Below the pieces are notes generated by a model. The model ran no database searches and had not been told where the DNA came from. It saw only the letters and a program-made list of their open reading frames with translations. DNA of 64,000 nt from Colocasia esculenta (Eukaryota; Streptophyta; Magnoliopsida; Alismatales; Araceae), in assembly GCA_014218235.1 (NCBI GenBank), contig CM024761.1, positions 94,423,648 to 94,487,647 of the forward strand, read 5' to 3'. The translations under genes and the position numbers were made by a program. Shown one piece after another: positions 1 to 12,040 of the stretch (position 1 is its first letter; every line of letters starts with the position of its first letter).

Positions 1-1481
1 AGTAAGAAAGTGTGAATGAAATGAAGAGTGTCAAGTGTAAAACCATGTGTAAAACGGTAAATGTGTAAAAGTGTAAACTGTGCCAATGTGATACTGCTTC
101 CGAGAAGGCAGTGGAGCCGTATCAGGGAAAAGTCCCCCTGAGAAAGTTCATTGTGTTAAGTGACCCTAAGGGCATTAGGGGGAAATCCTGGAGGTGGACA
201 AGTACCACTGGTTAGGGTGGAGACTTGTTGTCCCGGTCTGCGCAGTCCAAGAGTCACCATTGCATTGCCTAGATGGTGCCTATGTGTTATGTGATGTGAA
301 TGTGTCCTTCTTTGGTGGTTTAGACTATGTGTCACGGCACTAAAACATGTGTAAAGTGTAATGTGTAAAGTGTATGTGACCATGTGTAAATGTGTAAGTG
401 ACATTTGAATATGTATGTGTAAAGTGTAACCATGTGAAAAGAGGAAATTGTGAAAAAGGAAAATGTGAAAATCTAGATGTGCAATGTGTTATTGAAACCA
501 CGTGAGGCTAAATCTGAAACTATGTGAATTCAGAAAATGCATGTTGTCCTTCTTGTGTTTACGTGTGCAAAGTGTTTAGAACCCATGATAGGGACAACAA
601 ATGAATATGTGTGCAAGATGGCGTGATTGATTGTTCATATGTTATGTTCTAAGCCACATTGTAGCTTCCATGTGTAGGTTTATAGTCTTTGAACCATGTG
701 AAATCAGCAACCTAAAGCATGTTAGAAAGTTATGTATGTACTTAAGAACTTGTGAAATCCATGCTAACTATGTTCCCCGTTCATGTGTGTAATTGTCCAT
801 GATGATAACTCTCACGTTTGGTTCTTTATAAGGTTAAAGTTCATAAGTGAATGGGTTAGAGACCATGTGGTAGGTGAATGTTATATTTTTGAAATCTGAA
901 AGCATGCATTATGTAAAATTGTAGAACCGTCATGATAGGTTGAAAACTTAAATGGACTAGCATGCTATGTGTTGCTAATTGTATGTGCATGTAGAAACCA
1001 CTAGGACTTGTACGTGTATATCATGCGTAGTGTTACTTGCTGAGTCCCTGGACTCACTCCTTGCTTCGGCGTACAGGTGTAGTTGGTGACACGACACCGT
1101 TGGAGGAGACGGTGGAGACGGACTCCGAGCGCGGAGACTAGTTACTTGGAGCTTCCTTGTGATTGTGTATTTCGTCGTATGTACTTGAACATTGTATTAG
1201 GCTTATCATGAAAAGAATGTAATATGTGGACATTTGTATTTCTATTTCAACAAATTAAATCATGTGAATTTTAGTTCCTTTTTGTAAATTGTAAACGGTA
1301 TGTATGTTTAATGTGGATGATGAATGAAAGGAGATAGTTCTCTTTTGCTTCCGCTACTCTGTTATTTATATTTGCGTGTATCTCAGCTGTTTGTATCGTT
1401 GGGTAAATGTCCCACTGTGAGGACTCTCGCTATATCGACGTGGGTCGGTATGACCATACCGGTATAATGAGGGCCGTCACA
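1..1481 (+). mobile_element. Ty3/gypsy LTR, 3' part (G1 family), cut by window edge
   Basis: Non-coding LTR sequence that ends GGGCCGTCACA at 1,481. Its last ~60 bases match, in reverse orientation, the left termini at 50,938 and 55,013 (TGTAACGACCCTC...), and the block at about 110-300 matches 52,200-52,370 and 55,920-56,090. It is therefore the same LTR family as the solo LTR and the G1 5' LTR, but on the plus strand. A conserved plant gypsy LTR stretch (CTGAGTCCCTGGACTCACTC, near 1,040) is present. No primer-binding site follows 1,481. The next bases belong to another repeat, so this is a 3' LTR, a solo LTR or a fragment. The start lies outside the window. Confidence 0.7.
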
Positions 1482-1625
1482 TGGGGCCTCGCGGGCGGTT
1501 TCGATCACCGGGCGAGGAAATATCCACGTTTTACTGAAGTGGTGCAAAAATCGGTGTACTAGTACACACGCTCCGAGGTGGCATTTCGGGTGCCGGGCTC
1601 GGAAGATTTGTTTTCACATAAATTT
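1482..1625 (+). repeat. GC-rich dispersed segment, copy 1
   Basis: Near-copy of 25,286-25,420 and, inverted, of 29,690-29,820. All share GGGCGAGGAAATATCCACG and GGTGCAAAAATCGGTGTACT. Related motifs (CCCGGGCATCGGAAT and similar) occur at 20,060-20,180 and 27,490-27,560. The GC content and the repeated wording resemble untranslated or LTR parts of gypsy elements. No coding potential is claimed. Confidence 0.55.
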
Positions 1626-2871
1626 GCACTCGCCGATTAATAATGATGCATGGTCCGACATGGTGACGTTAAAGGGAAATTGCATTAGGACACATATCCT
1701 CAAGTATAACCTTATTATCGGTCATCTTTCTATCGGTCAGCCTATTTAATGTTCAAACCTCTATTGATACGAAGCATCGTTATTGATGTTTTATAATGCC
1801 TAACCCCATCTAAACTAGTATAATCAAGTCTGTACCTCAGGGGTTAATTCGGCCACATTATTCATCCCCACATTCCGTGAAACTCTGCTTTGAAAGGGAT
1901 TCCAAGACATTGCTTTTAAAGAGATAGGCGTCCGCAAGGGATTCCAAGAGAAAGTGGGAACTCTTTGAAGACTTAACAAACAACAAATGGATGTATCAAG
2001 TAAACAACAAGATCAAAGAGCTTACCAACCCAGAAATCTTTTGGTTGAGGGACGGGGAATTGCAGACTTTAATACTTCGAAATAATTCAAACCATAGCGG
2101 AGGAGATCAAAGAGTTGAGGTGGAGCGTGGAGTGAGAATATCCAGATAGAAAGATGTAATCCAACCGAGCCCGATAAGTAATTGTATATATGGACTTCTT
2201 TCGAATTATCGGAAGACCCCTAATATAAATGATAATACGTCTGGACATATTAGTATAGTACTGGTAAATAGGACATATTAAATACATATATTGCAGAGTT
2301 TATCATATGGCTGGATGTGGTCAGTTAAAGGGCGATTGGAATGTGTTTGGGAGACCTATGTGTTGTTAATACATATATTCATACTTGATGATCAACCGGT
2401 TTTGTAATTAATCCAATTTTGTCTCGACCACCAATGTACAGACTAAAGAGGATGAATATATGATATTTCTTGGTACACCAATCTTCTCCAAGTCATTGAG
2501 GCTATCCCCCCTAATCCAACCTTTGATCATGCCTAGTCGTGTTCAATATTACCACCAATTTTTATGGCACCCCTTCCGAGAACAACCTCCAGAAGGTGAA
2601 TTACGGACAAGCCTATGAGGACCTTGCTCGTACTCGACTGGTTTATGAAATCGTATGTTCCATATATCATTGGCTGACTTGTTATGATAACTTTATTGAA
2701 ATCGTTATCATTTTAGCAGTAGTTAGCTCCTACTGGTGCCATCTTGATTACCGAAATACCCCTGTCAATGTTTAATATTACTATAGGCGTATTTCGGTAA
2801 GGTATCTAATATAATGTGACTGAAGAGTTCCACAACCATACCAATGCACAACTAGAAGTCTTGCATGACCA
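1626..2871. other. Gene-free stretch, mosaic sequence
   Basis: AT-rich sequence without a convincing gene. A 78-codon open frame at 2,539-2,775 (+) has no motif I recognise and may be chance. Short shared words with other parts of the left mosaic suggest it is also patched together. Confidence 0.4.
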
Positions 2872-3525
2872 CATGCATACACTAAATAAAATATCAGGTC
2901 TACTAGATGTTAAATAAAGGAGTGAACCTATCATACCTCTGTAGATCTTTTGATCTACTTTCTTACCATCTTTGTCACTGTCCATTCTTGTTGATGTACT
3001 CATTGGTGTTGACAGTGGCTTGGTATTTTCGAATCCAAATTTCTTCAAGAGTTCTTTTGTGTACTTTGCTTGACAGATGTGAGTTCCTTCCTTTCCATGT
3101 TTGATTTGTAGTCCAAGGAAGTAATTAAGTTCTCCCATCACGCTCATTTCAAATTCTCCCTGCATCAACTTTTCAAAGTACTTGCAAAGGGATTCATCAG
3201 TAGACCCAAAGATAATATCATCTACATAAATTTGGACTAATAGAATGTGTTTGACCTTTGACTTTATGAAAAGAGTACTATCTACTTGACCTCTACTGAA
3301 ACCATGGTTTAAAAGAAAAGAACTAAGCCTTTCATACCAGGCTCTAGGTGCTTGCTTTAAACCATATAATGCCTTGTGAAGTTTGAAAACATGATTAGGA
3401 AATTCTGTGTCATCAAAACCCGGGGGTTGTTCCACATAAACTTCCTCTTTTATAAAACCGTTTAAAAATGCGGATTTAACATCCATTTGAAATAGTGTTA
3501 AATTCAAAGCAGATGCATATGCAAG
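2872..3525 (-). pseudogene. Ty1/copia reverse transcriptase fragment, copy 1
   Basis: Minus-strand copia RT fragment. Visible motifs are FQMDVKSAFLNG, LYGLKQAPRAW, the catalytic YVDD and FLGLQIK. It begins at the copia/Tat junction: bases 3,521-3,525 are GCAAG and 3,526 starts the Tat LTR terminus TGTAGACACC. The open frame continues upstream into the LTR, so its first ~12 codons are LTR-encoded and not RT. Similarity ends near 2,872, just after SVCM. The C-terminal RT and RNase H are missing. The adjoining N-terminal part of the same gene is at 45,618-47,431, about 42 kb away. The block 2,872-3,777 is duplicated at about 6,305-7,217. Confidence 0.85.
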
Positions 3526-3779
3526 TGTAGACACCCAATTATGACTAATGGGTTGAACCACATTTCTTGCTACCTTAGTGGGCCCCTAATTGGTCACTCA
3601 CCTTGAGCCCATCATTTGCCTTGATTTGAGCCCATCAATCCATTAAAATGCCTTGAAATCCCGAAATCTATCACTTGAAAGAGTCCTTAGAAGAATATAA
3701 CTCCTATTTTATCATGTGGATAGGAGGATAATACAAGATAATTCGGGTTCCTTGTCGCAATAAGTCAGGTTTGGGTAGA
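3526..3779 (+). repeat. Tat LTR 5' tip, copy 1
   Basis: The first ~225 bp are almost identical to 44,205-44,434, the start of the Tat 3' LTR (TGTAGACACCCAATTATGAC...). After TTCGGGTTCCTTGTC the copies in the left mosaic continue with GCAATAAGTCAGGTTTGGG instead of the LTR sequence, so they share one derived breakpoint. Other copies: 6,964-7,217; 9,252-9,410; 9,600-9,716; 23,966-24,163 (+); and 14,430-14,549, 14,742-14,860, 18,305-18,372, 30,957-31,109, 32,292-32,538 (-). Confidence 0.85.
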
Positions 3780-3816
3780 TTAAGTGACCCGGACAAGGTT
3801 GATGAACATGGTTACT

Positions 3817-4555
3817 GGAGTATCACAAGGTTGGACTAGACTAAGAAATGATTTGTAAGTGGATTTTCTGAGCATTGTTCTATGAGCTTGGCCTGGGTGT
3901 CATATATTCCCACCTTTGATTTATGGCAGTGTCCATATGTGGCTAACATGTGACTTAGCCCTATAATCATAACTACTTATCAATTCATGATGGGTAACCA
4001 ATAAACTGCCTTACACTATGTATTTAGATGTGTTGGCCTTACATATCATCATGGTGGGGTTTTCAGGACTAACATCCAAGATATTGATGGATTTGATGTT
4101 TATCACCTTAATAAGCAATGTCTTAAGGGAACACACCGTTCACCTTTAAGCATATCATTCCCTAGAGGGGGGAGATACCAAGATCTGTTTAACCATGAAA
4201 TAGCAAGTTTAATATACTTTCTCTGTGGTGCCTGTACTAGTATGTTCGGTGTCCAGGAGGAATATTTCTTCAAATTACTATAATTTTACTATAGAATTCT
4301 CTATTCTAGGGTCGGTACTGATAAATGGTTCAGATTTTTCTGAACTAAGACGGAATTACAGAAAATCTAACATTAATTTCACATACTATGCACAATTCGA
4401 TTTAACATGGAGTTAAACACAAACACAGTTTTATCCACTCATTGTCTGAACCCTAACAGGCATGGAACTACAGAATTATTCCTGAATTTATTGGACCATT
4501 CGGTTATTTATGGAAGATTTATCAAGACCTAGCATGATCCCTATTTTCCTAAACA
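3817..4555 (+). repeat. 0.74-kb direct repeat, copy A
   Basis: Near-identical to 28,010-28,749, from GGAGTATCACAAGGTTGGAC to CCTATTTTCCTAAACA. A short part (GTAAGTGGATTTTCTGAGC and its neighbourhood) is also at about 22,425-22,530. A 63- to 74-codon frame inside both copies carries no recognised domain. The two copies join different sequence on the right, so each end is a rearrangement junction. Confidence 0.85.
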
Positions 4556-5946
4556 AATTTGCAATAATTCACTCAAGCATGAAGATAATCTCAAAATTTT
4601 AGGACAGGGACTGAACTTCACATGCACAATCCTCACGAATTAGGGCATTTAGACTTGTCCAGAGATTGAACAATAAACCGGTCATAGTCCAATCCTCACA
4701 TCTCATTGAAATGTGGTGGATTCAGCATGTGCAAGTATTGTGACTACTCAACCTGTTGTTAAGTATTTTGCCAACTTGCCAATTGACCCAACAAATCCAG
4801 TCTAACCACTCGGGCTCTATCGCTAATGTACTCTCCTGATCCTCACACTCATCAGCAGTAAACTAGAATATCAGCAACAGTTATGCTACCTGTATGCTAA
4901 GAAAATATTGTATGTGAAGTCCCCGCATCAGAATATCAGCAAAATCTTTAATCAACCCTAGCTTAGTGCAGGCCTCTCTGGTAGGTGGTCGTCTACCAGC
5001 TAACAATAGTAATTAGTTACTTTCTTCTGATTTAATACGTATCTGTCTGTTTATAAATACCCATTTCAATGAGATGTGAGGATCCCCCTAAAAGCCCTAA
5101 TTTATATGGGTGATGTGAAGTCATGTTCTGTGCCATAATTCTGTGGATTTATTAGTTAACTTTATCATGGTGAATACACATGCCTGTAGGTTTATGCGTT
5201 CTCCACATAAAAATATAGTTACTAAATAAATTGGTTAAGTCCAACATTAACGATCCGTCCGACGACCTTGCAAGGGCATTCTGCTGTCTGGCTGCTTCTG
5301 CCTCGCTGCTACCTCCTTCCCTCCTTCCTCTGCTTGTGCAGTAGCGGGAGGAGGGTTGAGCATGAGGGCGCCACTGAGAGCTGTTGTTGTCTTGCCGCCG
5401 CCTCCCTTCCTCCTTCTTCTCTTCTTGTGCTATAGCAAGGGGGAGAGTAGGACACCGCCGTGCCGTAGGAAGTAATTAAGTTCCCCAAATTAATTGAGAT
5501 GGGTAGTCCAACCACAGAGAAAGATCTCTTTAAATGGATTATGGTACAAATCATTTCTTAGGGTAGTCCAACATTGATCACATTTATGCTGTCTTCTTTC
5601 GGGCACATCTTTTGAGGTTCTTCTTCTATCATTTGGTTACCCTAAGAAATTTAAAGACAGTAGTTCCCAAAATATTATCGATGGATGTATCAACCTTCAT
5701 TGGGGCCCACTAAGGTATGCTTAGATCGACTTCATATGTGGCTAAAACCTCTTTAACCAAATACGTTGCTTATTTGATGCTTACTCCTGTCCCAATGGAC
5801 TTGTCACACACATATGTTATCATCAAATCAACATTATTTAACAGAATATGTATTACGTCCTTCTGCCCATATTATAGTCTTGATGTCCTTTACTTCAGTT
5901 TATCTCCTTCATGAGCGCGGTCTACAGTTATTAAACATCAAATCCA
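4556..5946. other. Gene-free stretch
   Basis: No gene supported. It contains a CT/GC-rich patch at about 5,275-5,460 in which two similar halves (CTACCTCCTTCCCTCCTTCC / GCCTCCCTTCCTCCTTCTTC) follow each other. Short phrases such as GGGTAGTCCAAC and ATGATTTGT recur at 22,440, 23,310 and 28,040. Confidence 0.4.
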
Positions 5947-6963
5947 GTATTCAATCTTGATGAATTTGATGTTTAATCTGAAATCTTCAAGTTGTTGCTT
6001 TATCCATAAGAGTTGTGTACATCAATTTCCAGCAGCTACGTACTCAGCTTTAGCAGTAGATAGTGCTACTGTATTTTGTTTCTTTGAAGACCAAGATATT
6101 AAACATCCTACAAGAAATTGACAACAACCACTGGTGCTTTTTCTATCTAATTTGCATCCAGCATAGTCAGCATCAGAGTAACCTACTAAGTTAATTTCGC
6201 AATGTTTTGGATACCATAGACCTAAGTCATGAGATCTTGCTACATATCTAAATATTCTTTTCACAGAAATTAAATGTGATTCTTTAGGATCTGCTTGATA
6301 CCTAGTACACATGCATACACTAAATAAAATATCAGGTCTACTAGCTGTTAAATAAAGGAGTGAACCTATCATACCTCTGTAGATCTTTTGATCTACTTTC
6401 TTACCATCTTTGTCACTATCCATTCTTGTTGATGTACTCATTGGTGTTGACAGTGGCTTGGTATTTTCGAATCCAAATTTCTTCAAGAGTTCTTTTGTGT
6501 ACTTTGCTTGACAGATGTGAGTTCCTTCCTTTCCTTGTTTGATTTGTAGTCCAAGGAAGTAATTAAGTTCTCCCATCATGCTCATTTCAAATTCTCCCTG
6601 CATCAACTTTTCAAAGTACTTGCAAAGGGATTCATCAGTAGACCCAAAGATAATATCATCTACATAAATTTGGACTAATAGAATGTGTTTGACCTTTGAC
6701 TTTATGAAAAGAGTACTATCTACTTGACCTCTACTGAAACCATGGTTTAAAAGAAAAGAACTAAGCCTTTCATACCAGGCTCTAGGTGCTTGCTTTAAAC
6801 CATATAATGCCTTGTGAAGTTTGAAAACATGATTAGGAAATTCTGTGTCATCAAAACCCGGGGGTTGTTCCACATAAACTTCCTCTTTTATAAAACCGTT
6901 TAAAAATGCGGATTTAACATCCATTTGAAATAGTGTTAAATTCAAAGCAGATGCATATGCAAT
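5947..6963 (-). pseudogene. Ty1/copia RT-RNase H fragment, copy 2 (longest)
   Basis: Minus-strand RT followed by RNase H. Motifs include MDVKSAFLNG, YVDD, the RNase H motif SDADYAGC and the KAEYVA box near the end. It starts at a Tat LTR tip (TGTAGACACC at 6,964) preceded by GCAAT, one base different from the GCAAG target site. An in-frame TGA at 6,022-6,024 interrupts RNase H; copia-like sequence continues beyond it to about 5,947. The start methionine at 6,999 lies in LTR sequence and is not a real start. The element would have encoded the copy-DNA polymerase and RNA-removing nuclease of a SIRE-like copia element, the same family as 45,618-48,557. Confidence 0.85.
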
Positions 6964-7217
6964 TGTAGACACCCAATTATGACTAATGGGTTGAACCACA
7001 TTTCATGCTACCTTAGTGGGCCCCTAATTGGTCACTCACCTTGAGCCCATCATTTGCCTTGATTTGAGCCCATCAATCCATTAAAATGCCTTGAAATCCC
7101 GAAATCTATCACTTGAAAGAGTCCTTAGAAGAATATAACTCCTATTTTATCATGTGGATAGGAGGATAATACAAGATAATTCGGGTTCCTTGTCGCAATA
7201 AGTCAGGTTTGGGTAGA
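6964..7217 (+). repeat. Tat LTR 5' tip, copy 2
   Basis: Same unit as at 3,526. It is directly followed by GGTGAGTGACC and the 34-bp junction module (7,229-7,262, minus sense). Confidence 0.85.
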
Positions 7218-7228
7218 CAGGTGAGTGA

Positions 7229-7262
7229 CCAATTAGGGGAATGGCTTCGCGAGGCTTGTTTC
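7229..7262 (-). repeat. 34-bp junction module (representative of 11 copies)
   Basis: Core GCCTCGCGAAGCCATTCCCC, usually preceded by AAACAA and followed by TAATTGG. Copies: 7,229-7,262 (-), 7,800-7,833 (+), 9,424-9,457 (-), 10,739-10,771 (-), 12,028-12,061 (-), 14,691-14,723 (+), 18,257-18,290 (+), 21,764-21,797 (-), 23,513-23,545 (+), 25,916-25,949 (-), 29,160-29,193 (+). Shorter versions are near 13,384, 16,604, 18,184 and 20,805. In three places it reads as NKPREAIPLIG in frame with the RNase H ORF. It lies at or near block boundaries in the mosaic and was not seen outside 7.2-29.2 kb. Confidence 0.8.
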
Positions 7263-7386
7263 GTAAATGTGAAATATTACATTTAGTACCAATTAGGGGC
7301 CCACTAAGGTATGCTTATCGCGACAATCGATACATCTAGAACGCGACAGTGTCTTTCAAAGCACGCGACGGGTCGGTCAGGATAGA

Positions 7387-8216
7387 CAGTCAGAACGCGA
7401 CGCCAGAGCTTGTCGCGTTCAGAACGCGACAGGTTTCCAGTCGCAATCAGCCCCTGAAAACGCGACCTATCGGGCTGTCACATTCTCAGCTTCTGCGCCT
7501 GAGTCCGAGCGGGAAAAGGTTTTGCCTTGGATTGCAGTCCAGGCTTTCCCTGTTTTGATACATTTCGGTGTACCGTCCATTAAAAATCACAAAACCACTT
7601 TCAAACTAATCTAGACATGCGAGAGTATACACAGTAAATAGAAATTTGAAAGTAATCATGCTCTTGACAGGTTTTAAACAAGTTCATGCACGATGAACAC
7701 AAAACAGTGTACAGTGAGGGGAAAAGAATTAATTTGAGTAGTATACTAAATGAAAATTATTTACAGACGAAACATAAATTGGGGTGGCTAGACTTTTTGA
7801 AACAAGCCTCGCGAAGCCATTCCCCTAATTGGTTTCAATAGCATCTCTTATCACTTATCTCATTCATACTCTCAGACTATCAAATATCCAAAGTGGGTAC
7901 AAATAATGAATGAAGAACTCGCAGCTCTTCCTGCAAATGGTGCATGGACTTTAGTGGATCTTCCTAAGGGACAGAGTCAAATTGGTTCAAAATGGATCTA
8001 CAATATTAAATTTCACGCAGATGGTTCTTAAAAAGATGTTCAGAAGGAGATAATGTAATTTCCTCGACGCGTAAAGGATCCATTGGGCGACACTCAGAGA
8101 TAGGCGATGGTTCATACATTTCCCTTTCTCAGCACCTGTTGGAGTGTGATGCCAAATTACTAACTCCGAGTTAATTTATATCTCATTGAAATCATCCAGT
8201 ATAAGCAGGCGTCCGC
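7387..8216 (+). repeat. 0.83-kb block, third copy of the inverted-repeat end
   Basis: Direct copy of 28,748-29,577 and inverted copy of about 25,540-26,359. It contains, in order: an LTR-like part (about 7,390-7,570) that matches the LTR at 60,179-63,911 near 61,800-62,000 in reverse orientation; an AT-rich part; the 34-bp module at 7,800; and a copia RT N-terminal fragment (7,870-8,030). It ends at AAGCAGGCGTCCGC. Confidence 0.85.
7870..8030 (+). pseudogene. Ty1/copia RT N-terminal fragment, copy 1
   Basis: Plus-strand frame with the start of the copia polymerase region: WVQIMNEELAALPANGAWTL, then LPKGQ, IGSKWIYNIK and a stop after HADGS. The same fragment is at 29,225-29,392 (+) and 25,729-25,894 (-). 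It precedes the portion found in the other copia RT fragments, but it is of uncertain relation to them. Confidence 0.75.
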
Positions 8217-8227
8217 AGATTCGGTTG

Positions 8228-8545
8228 GTATAAGACATGTCATATTTTTTCCCTGTTTTGAACTATCATAAAGTTTATTACACAAGCTAATATATCTCAT
8301 AGGCACTCACCCTATGTCGATAAAATTGTTGAATACGGTTTATCCCCACCCCTTCAGCGCTCTCATACACTCCTTGCGGTTTCCAAGTATTAGCTAAATG
8401 AGACTTCTCTATACTTGATCTATGAGGGTGATAAGCTCAAAATTAACCTAAAGAGTAACCTCATGGTTCCAAGATAATATCAAGTTACGTTGAGAACCTA
8501 TATACATTTTAATATCATATCAGTGAACACACCCGCTTATCAGTT
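8228..8545 (+). repeat. 0.32-kb repeat, inverted partner at 17,212-17,522
   Basis: Reverse-complement match of 17,212-17,522, from GGTATAAGACATGTCATA to ATCAGTGAACACACCGCTTA. No coding signal. One of several inverted pairs in the mosaic. Confidence 0.85.
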
Positions 8546-9251
8546 ATTTGTTCCCCACGCGTCTACACTAGCAACCCTTATATGGATCCAAATTATCAAT
8601 CAAAGAAGGACCCAATTTGAAAAGCTTTTGTTCATTGTTATGACCAGCAGATAATAAAACCAATTAAATAGATAATATGATTACTATTTATCAGGACCAG
8701 ACCGGGCCATTTAAGCGGTATACATTAGGGGTATATTCAGGCTATGAACACATAATGAATACTAAATTGGATCAAGGGGCTCCAATCTAGTATATACATA
8801 AACAACTAACAAGTCATCACCAGTTAGGTTTATTAAATATACTTGACCGCATACAGCCTTTTCTAGATAATACTCAACGACTCTTTCCTCCAATCTGCTA
8901 ATTAAGGTTAGCTGCATAATACATTAATCTGAATGTTAATACTCTGTAGTTCTCGAAAAATGGAAAATAGGAGAGGAGATTTTTAATCTTTATTGTTCTT
9001 CTATTGAGCACTTGATGCCCTTGACAGAATTGGCGTTCAATATTATCAGGAGAGTACTGTGACATATCTTTGAGGTAATCAATATGAACAGGGACAAATG
9101 TAGATGTTACAATTATTTCTTTGTAAATCACAATCAAGGTTATAAAACAGATGGGCAGTAAAATTAACTGGTCCAAGGTTAAAAGTGCATGTACGTTACA
9201 AAATGATGTATAATGAAATATGTTTCTAAATCCATCAATATGTGTCTATTT
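8546..9251. other. Gene-free stretch
   Basis: No gene supported. A 92-codon minus-strand frame (8,898-9,176) has no recognised motif and a composition typical of AT-rich non-coding DNA. Confidence 0.4.
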
Positions 9252-9720
9252 TTATACTAAATGAGCCCATCAATCCATTAAAATGCCTTGAAATCCCGAA
9301 ATCTATCACTTGAAAGAGTCCTTAGAAGAATATAACTCCTATTTTATCATGTGGATAGGAGGATAATACAAGATAATTCGGGTTCCTTGTCGCAATAAGT
9401 CAGGTTGGGTAGACAGGTGAGTGACCAATTAGGGGAATGGCTTCGCGAGGCTTGTTTCGTAAATGTGAAATAAGATATAAAAGGTATGCTTTTGAAAATC
9501 ATGAGCGACAATCAAGGAAAGTTAACACTTAATGTCTGCAAATTCAAAATCAACAATGTGTGCCCAAACTCATTGGACTATAATATGTGATTCTATATGC
9601 ATTGAAATCCCGAAATCTATCACTTGAAAGAGTCCTTAGAAGAATATAACTCCAATTTTATCATGTGGATAGGAGGATAATACAAGATAATTCGGGTTCC
9701 TTTTGCAATAAGTCAAAAAG
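9252..9720 (+). repeat. 0.47-kb repeat, inverted partner at 14,424-14,867
   Basis: Contains two partial Tat LTR tips (9,252-9,410; 9,600-9,716) separated by the 34-bp module and a link (TATAAAAGGTATGCTTTTG...). The whole arrangement is the reverse complement of 14,424-14,867, so it was copied or inverted as a unit after it formed. Confidence 0.8.
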
Positions 9721-9873
9721 GGATATCCATGTACTTGAGCTCGTCGTTAAAGGGGAACTCAAATCCCAGAGCACATTGAGAACTAGTCGGTCCTTGAAGG
9801 AATATCCAACAAATGGATGTATCTTGTGATCTTGCTGGTTGAGAACCTCAAAGCCCCTGAATTATTCCCGAAT

Positions 9874-10782
9874 TTATTGGACCATTCGCTTCTTAGGGTA
9901 CCCTAATCTCACATGCCCTCCGCATTCACCGGAGTGAGATCCTTCCACTATCTTCCAAGCCTCTTCATCGGTCATGCATCTGAGGAGCATTCCATTTAGA
10001 GCGCGTCTGTAAAGAACTTCACCCACGAGGGTATACTTTAATGCCTCTCTACGGATAGCTCGCCTATCTTCGGCTTCGGCCTCTTCTGGGAAGGTACCGT
10101 CTCTGCAAAATTGTTCAATCTCATTGTACCACGGTCTCTCTTCTTCTATCAATTCTCCTAATTCAACAAGCAACAACTCTTTCGCTTCTTTCTTTTCTGC
10201 CTTCAACACTAGGGAGCTCCTAAGGTTTGAGAACCAAGGATCCTGAGTTGAGGGAGCTTCTAGCCTCTGAACAGTGATGGTCTCAGCGCTCCGGCTGAGA
10301 GGGAAGGAGAGAGACGAAGCTAATGACGCCAGTGCATCGGCCAGAATGTTCTAAGAGCGAGGAGTATGAATGTAGATAAGTTGACGGAATTGCTTGGCTA
10401 GGAGTGTGACCAGATCTTGATAAGGCTTGAGTTTGGGGTCACGAGTGCGATAGGTAGAGAGGACTTGCCGAAGAATGAGCTGAGAGTCTCCTATGATCTT
10501 ATGGTGACGCGCGCCTAAGAGGTAGGCGAGCTTAAGACCGGCTAGAAGAGCCTCGTACTCGGAGATATTGTTGGTGGCGTAGAACTGGAGTTGATAAGCC
10601 AGAGGAATGGTGACCCCTTCTGGGGTGAGCAAGACTGCACCTATGCCCCGTCCCCTAGAATTGAGAGCTCCATCGAAATGGAGTGACCAGAAGGGATCGC
10701 GAGAAATAAGTGATAGGTTTTCGTCGGGGAATTCTTCACCAATTAGGGGAATGGCTTCGCGAGGCTTGTTTCGTAAATCCAT
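9874..10782 (-). pseudogene. Tat gypsy second RNase H + integrase N-terminus, copy 1
   Basis: Minus-strand fragment of Tat pol. It contains the second RNase H domain (FDGA, SEYEAL, GDSQL, ADALAS), a linker, and the start of the integrase zinc finger (HSGECGGH), then diverges into RLGYPKK. An in-frame TAG at about 10,349-10,351 replaces the CAG seen in the copies at 11,660, 21,375 and 35,167. The N-terminal 11-16 codons (NKPREAIPLIG) come from the 34-bp module and are absent from the main pol copy at 34.8 kb. Confidence 0.85.
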
Positions 10783-10827
10783 TAGGGGATTTTATCATGT
10801 GCTTGAGGCTATCTGTCAACGGACTCT

Positions 10828-10938
10828 TTCCGTCGGAAATCTGTCGGAAAATAGATTTTCTGACAGCTTCCGTCAGAAAGTCGTCGGAAATGGCCCGTCG
10901 GAAATAGTTGGTCCGAATATTACCGACGGAAAGCCTTC
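10828..10938. repeat. CCGTCGGAAA-type subterminal repeats
   Basis: Cluster of CCGTCGG / CCGACGG words in both orientations (TCCGTCGGAAATCTGTCGG, TTACCGACGGAAAG). This resembles subterminal repeats of CACTA- or Mutator-type DNA transposons. A shorter copy is at 21,853-21,903 and a remnant at about 12,117-12,126, each beside a module plus RNase H copy. No transposase is visible. Confidence 0.5.
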
Positions 10939-11194
10939 ATTAATCCAAAGAGGATTCCAATACCTAGTATTACTCCATTTTTCGGGTGCACATCCAGGAA
11001 TAATGAGATATAATTAGGAGAATAAAAAGGGATATCCATGTACTTGAGCTCGTCGTTAAAGGGGAACTCAAATCCTAGAGCACATTGAGAACTAGTCGGT
11101 CCTTGAAGGAATATCCAACAAATGGATGTATCTTGTGATCTTGCGGGTTGAGAACCTCAAAGCCCCTGAATTATTCCCGAATTTATTGGACCAT

Positions 11195-12040
11195 TCACTT
11201 CTTAGGGTACCCTAACCTCACATGCCCTCCGCATTCACCGGAGTGAGATCCTTCCACTATCTTCCAAGCCTCTTCATCAGTCACGCATCTGAGGAGCATT
11301 CCATTTAGAGCGCGTCTATAAAGAACTTCACCCACGAGGGTATACTTTAATGCCGCTCTACGGATAGCTCGCCTATCTTCGGCTTCGGCCTCTTCTGGGA
11401 AGGTACCGTCTCTGCAAAATTGTTCAATCTCATGGTACCACGGTCTCTCTTCTTCTATCAATTCTCCTAATTCAAGAAGCAACAACTCTTTCGCTTCTTT
11501 CTTTTTTACCTTCAACACTAGGGAGCTCCTAAGGTTTGAGAACCAAGGATCCTGAGTTGAGGGAGCTTCCAGCCTCTGAACAGTGATGGTCTCAGCGCTC
11601 CGGCTGAGAGGGAAGGAGAGAGACGAAGCTAATGACGCCAGTGCATCGGCCAGAATGTTCTGAGAGCGAGGAGTATGAATGTAGATAAGTTGACGGAATT
11701 GCTTGGCTAGGAGTGTGACCAGATCTTGATAAGGCTTGAGTTTGGGGTCACGAGTGCGATAGGTAGAGAGGACTTGCCGAAGAACGAGCTGAGAGTCTCC
11801 TATGATCTTAAGGTGACGCGCGCCTAAGAGGTAGGCGAGCTTAAGACCGGCTAGCAGAGCCTCGTACTCGGAGATATGGAGTTGATAAGCCAGAGGAATG
11901 GTGACCCCTTCTGGGGTGAGCAAGACTGCACCTATGCCCCGTCCCCTAGAATTGAGAGCTCCATCGAAATGGAGTGACCAGTAGGGATCGCGAAAAATAA
12001 GTGATAGGTTTTCGTCGGGAATTCTTCACCAATTAGGGGA
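11195..12040 (-). pseudogene. Tat gypsy second RNase H + integrase N-terminus, copy 2
   Basis: Same gene fragment as 9,874-10,782 with the same downstream divergence (RLGYPKK). A 21-base in-frame deletion removes the residues between AYQL and ISEYE. The conserved Asp of FDGA lies in sequence upstream of the open frame (about 11,960), and a base is missing near 12,029, so the N-terminal module is out of frame. Together with copy 1 it forms a direct duplication, with 12,041-12,120 matching 10,750-10,830. Confidence 0.85.
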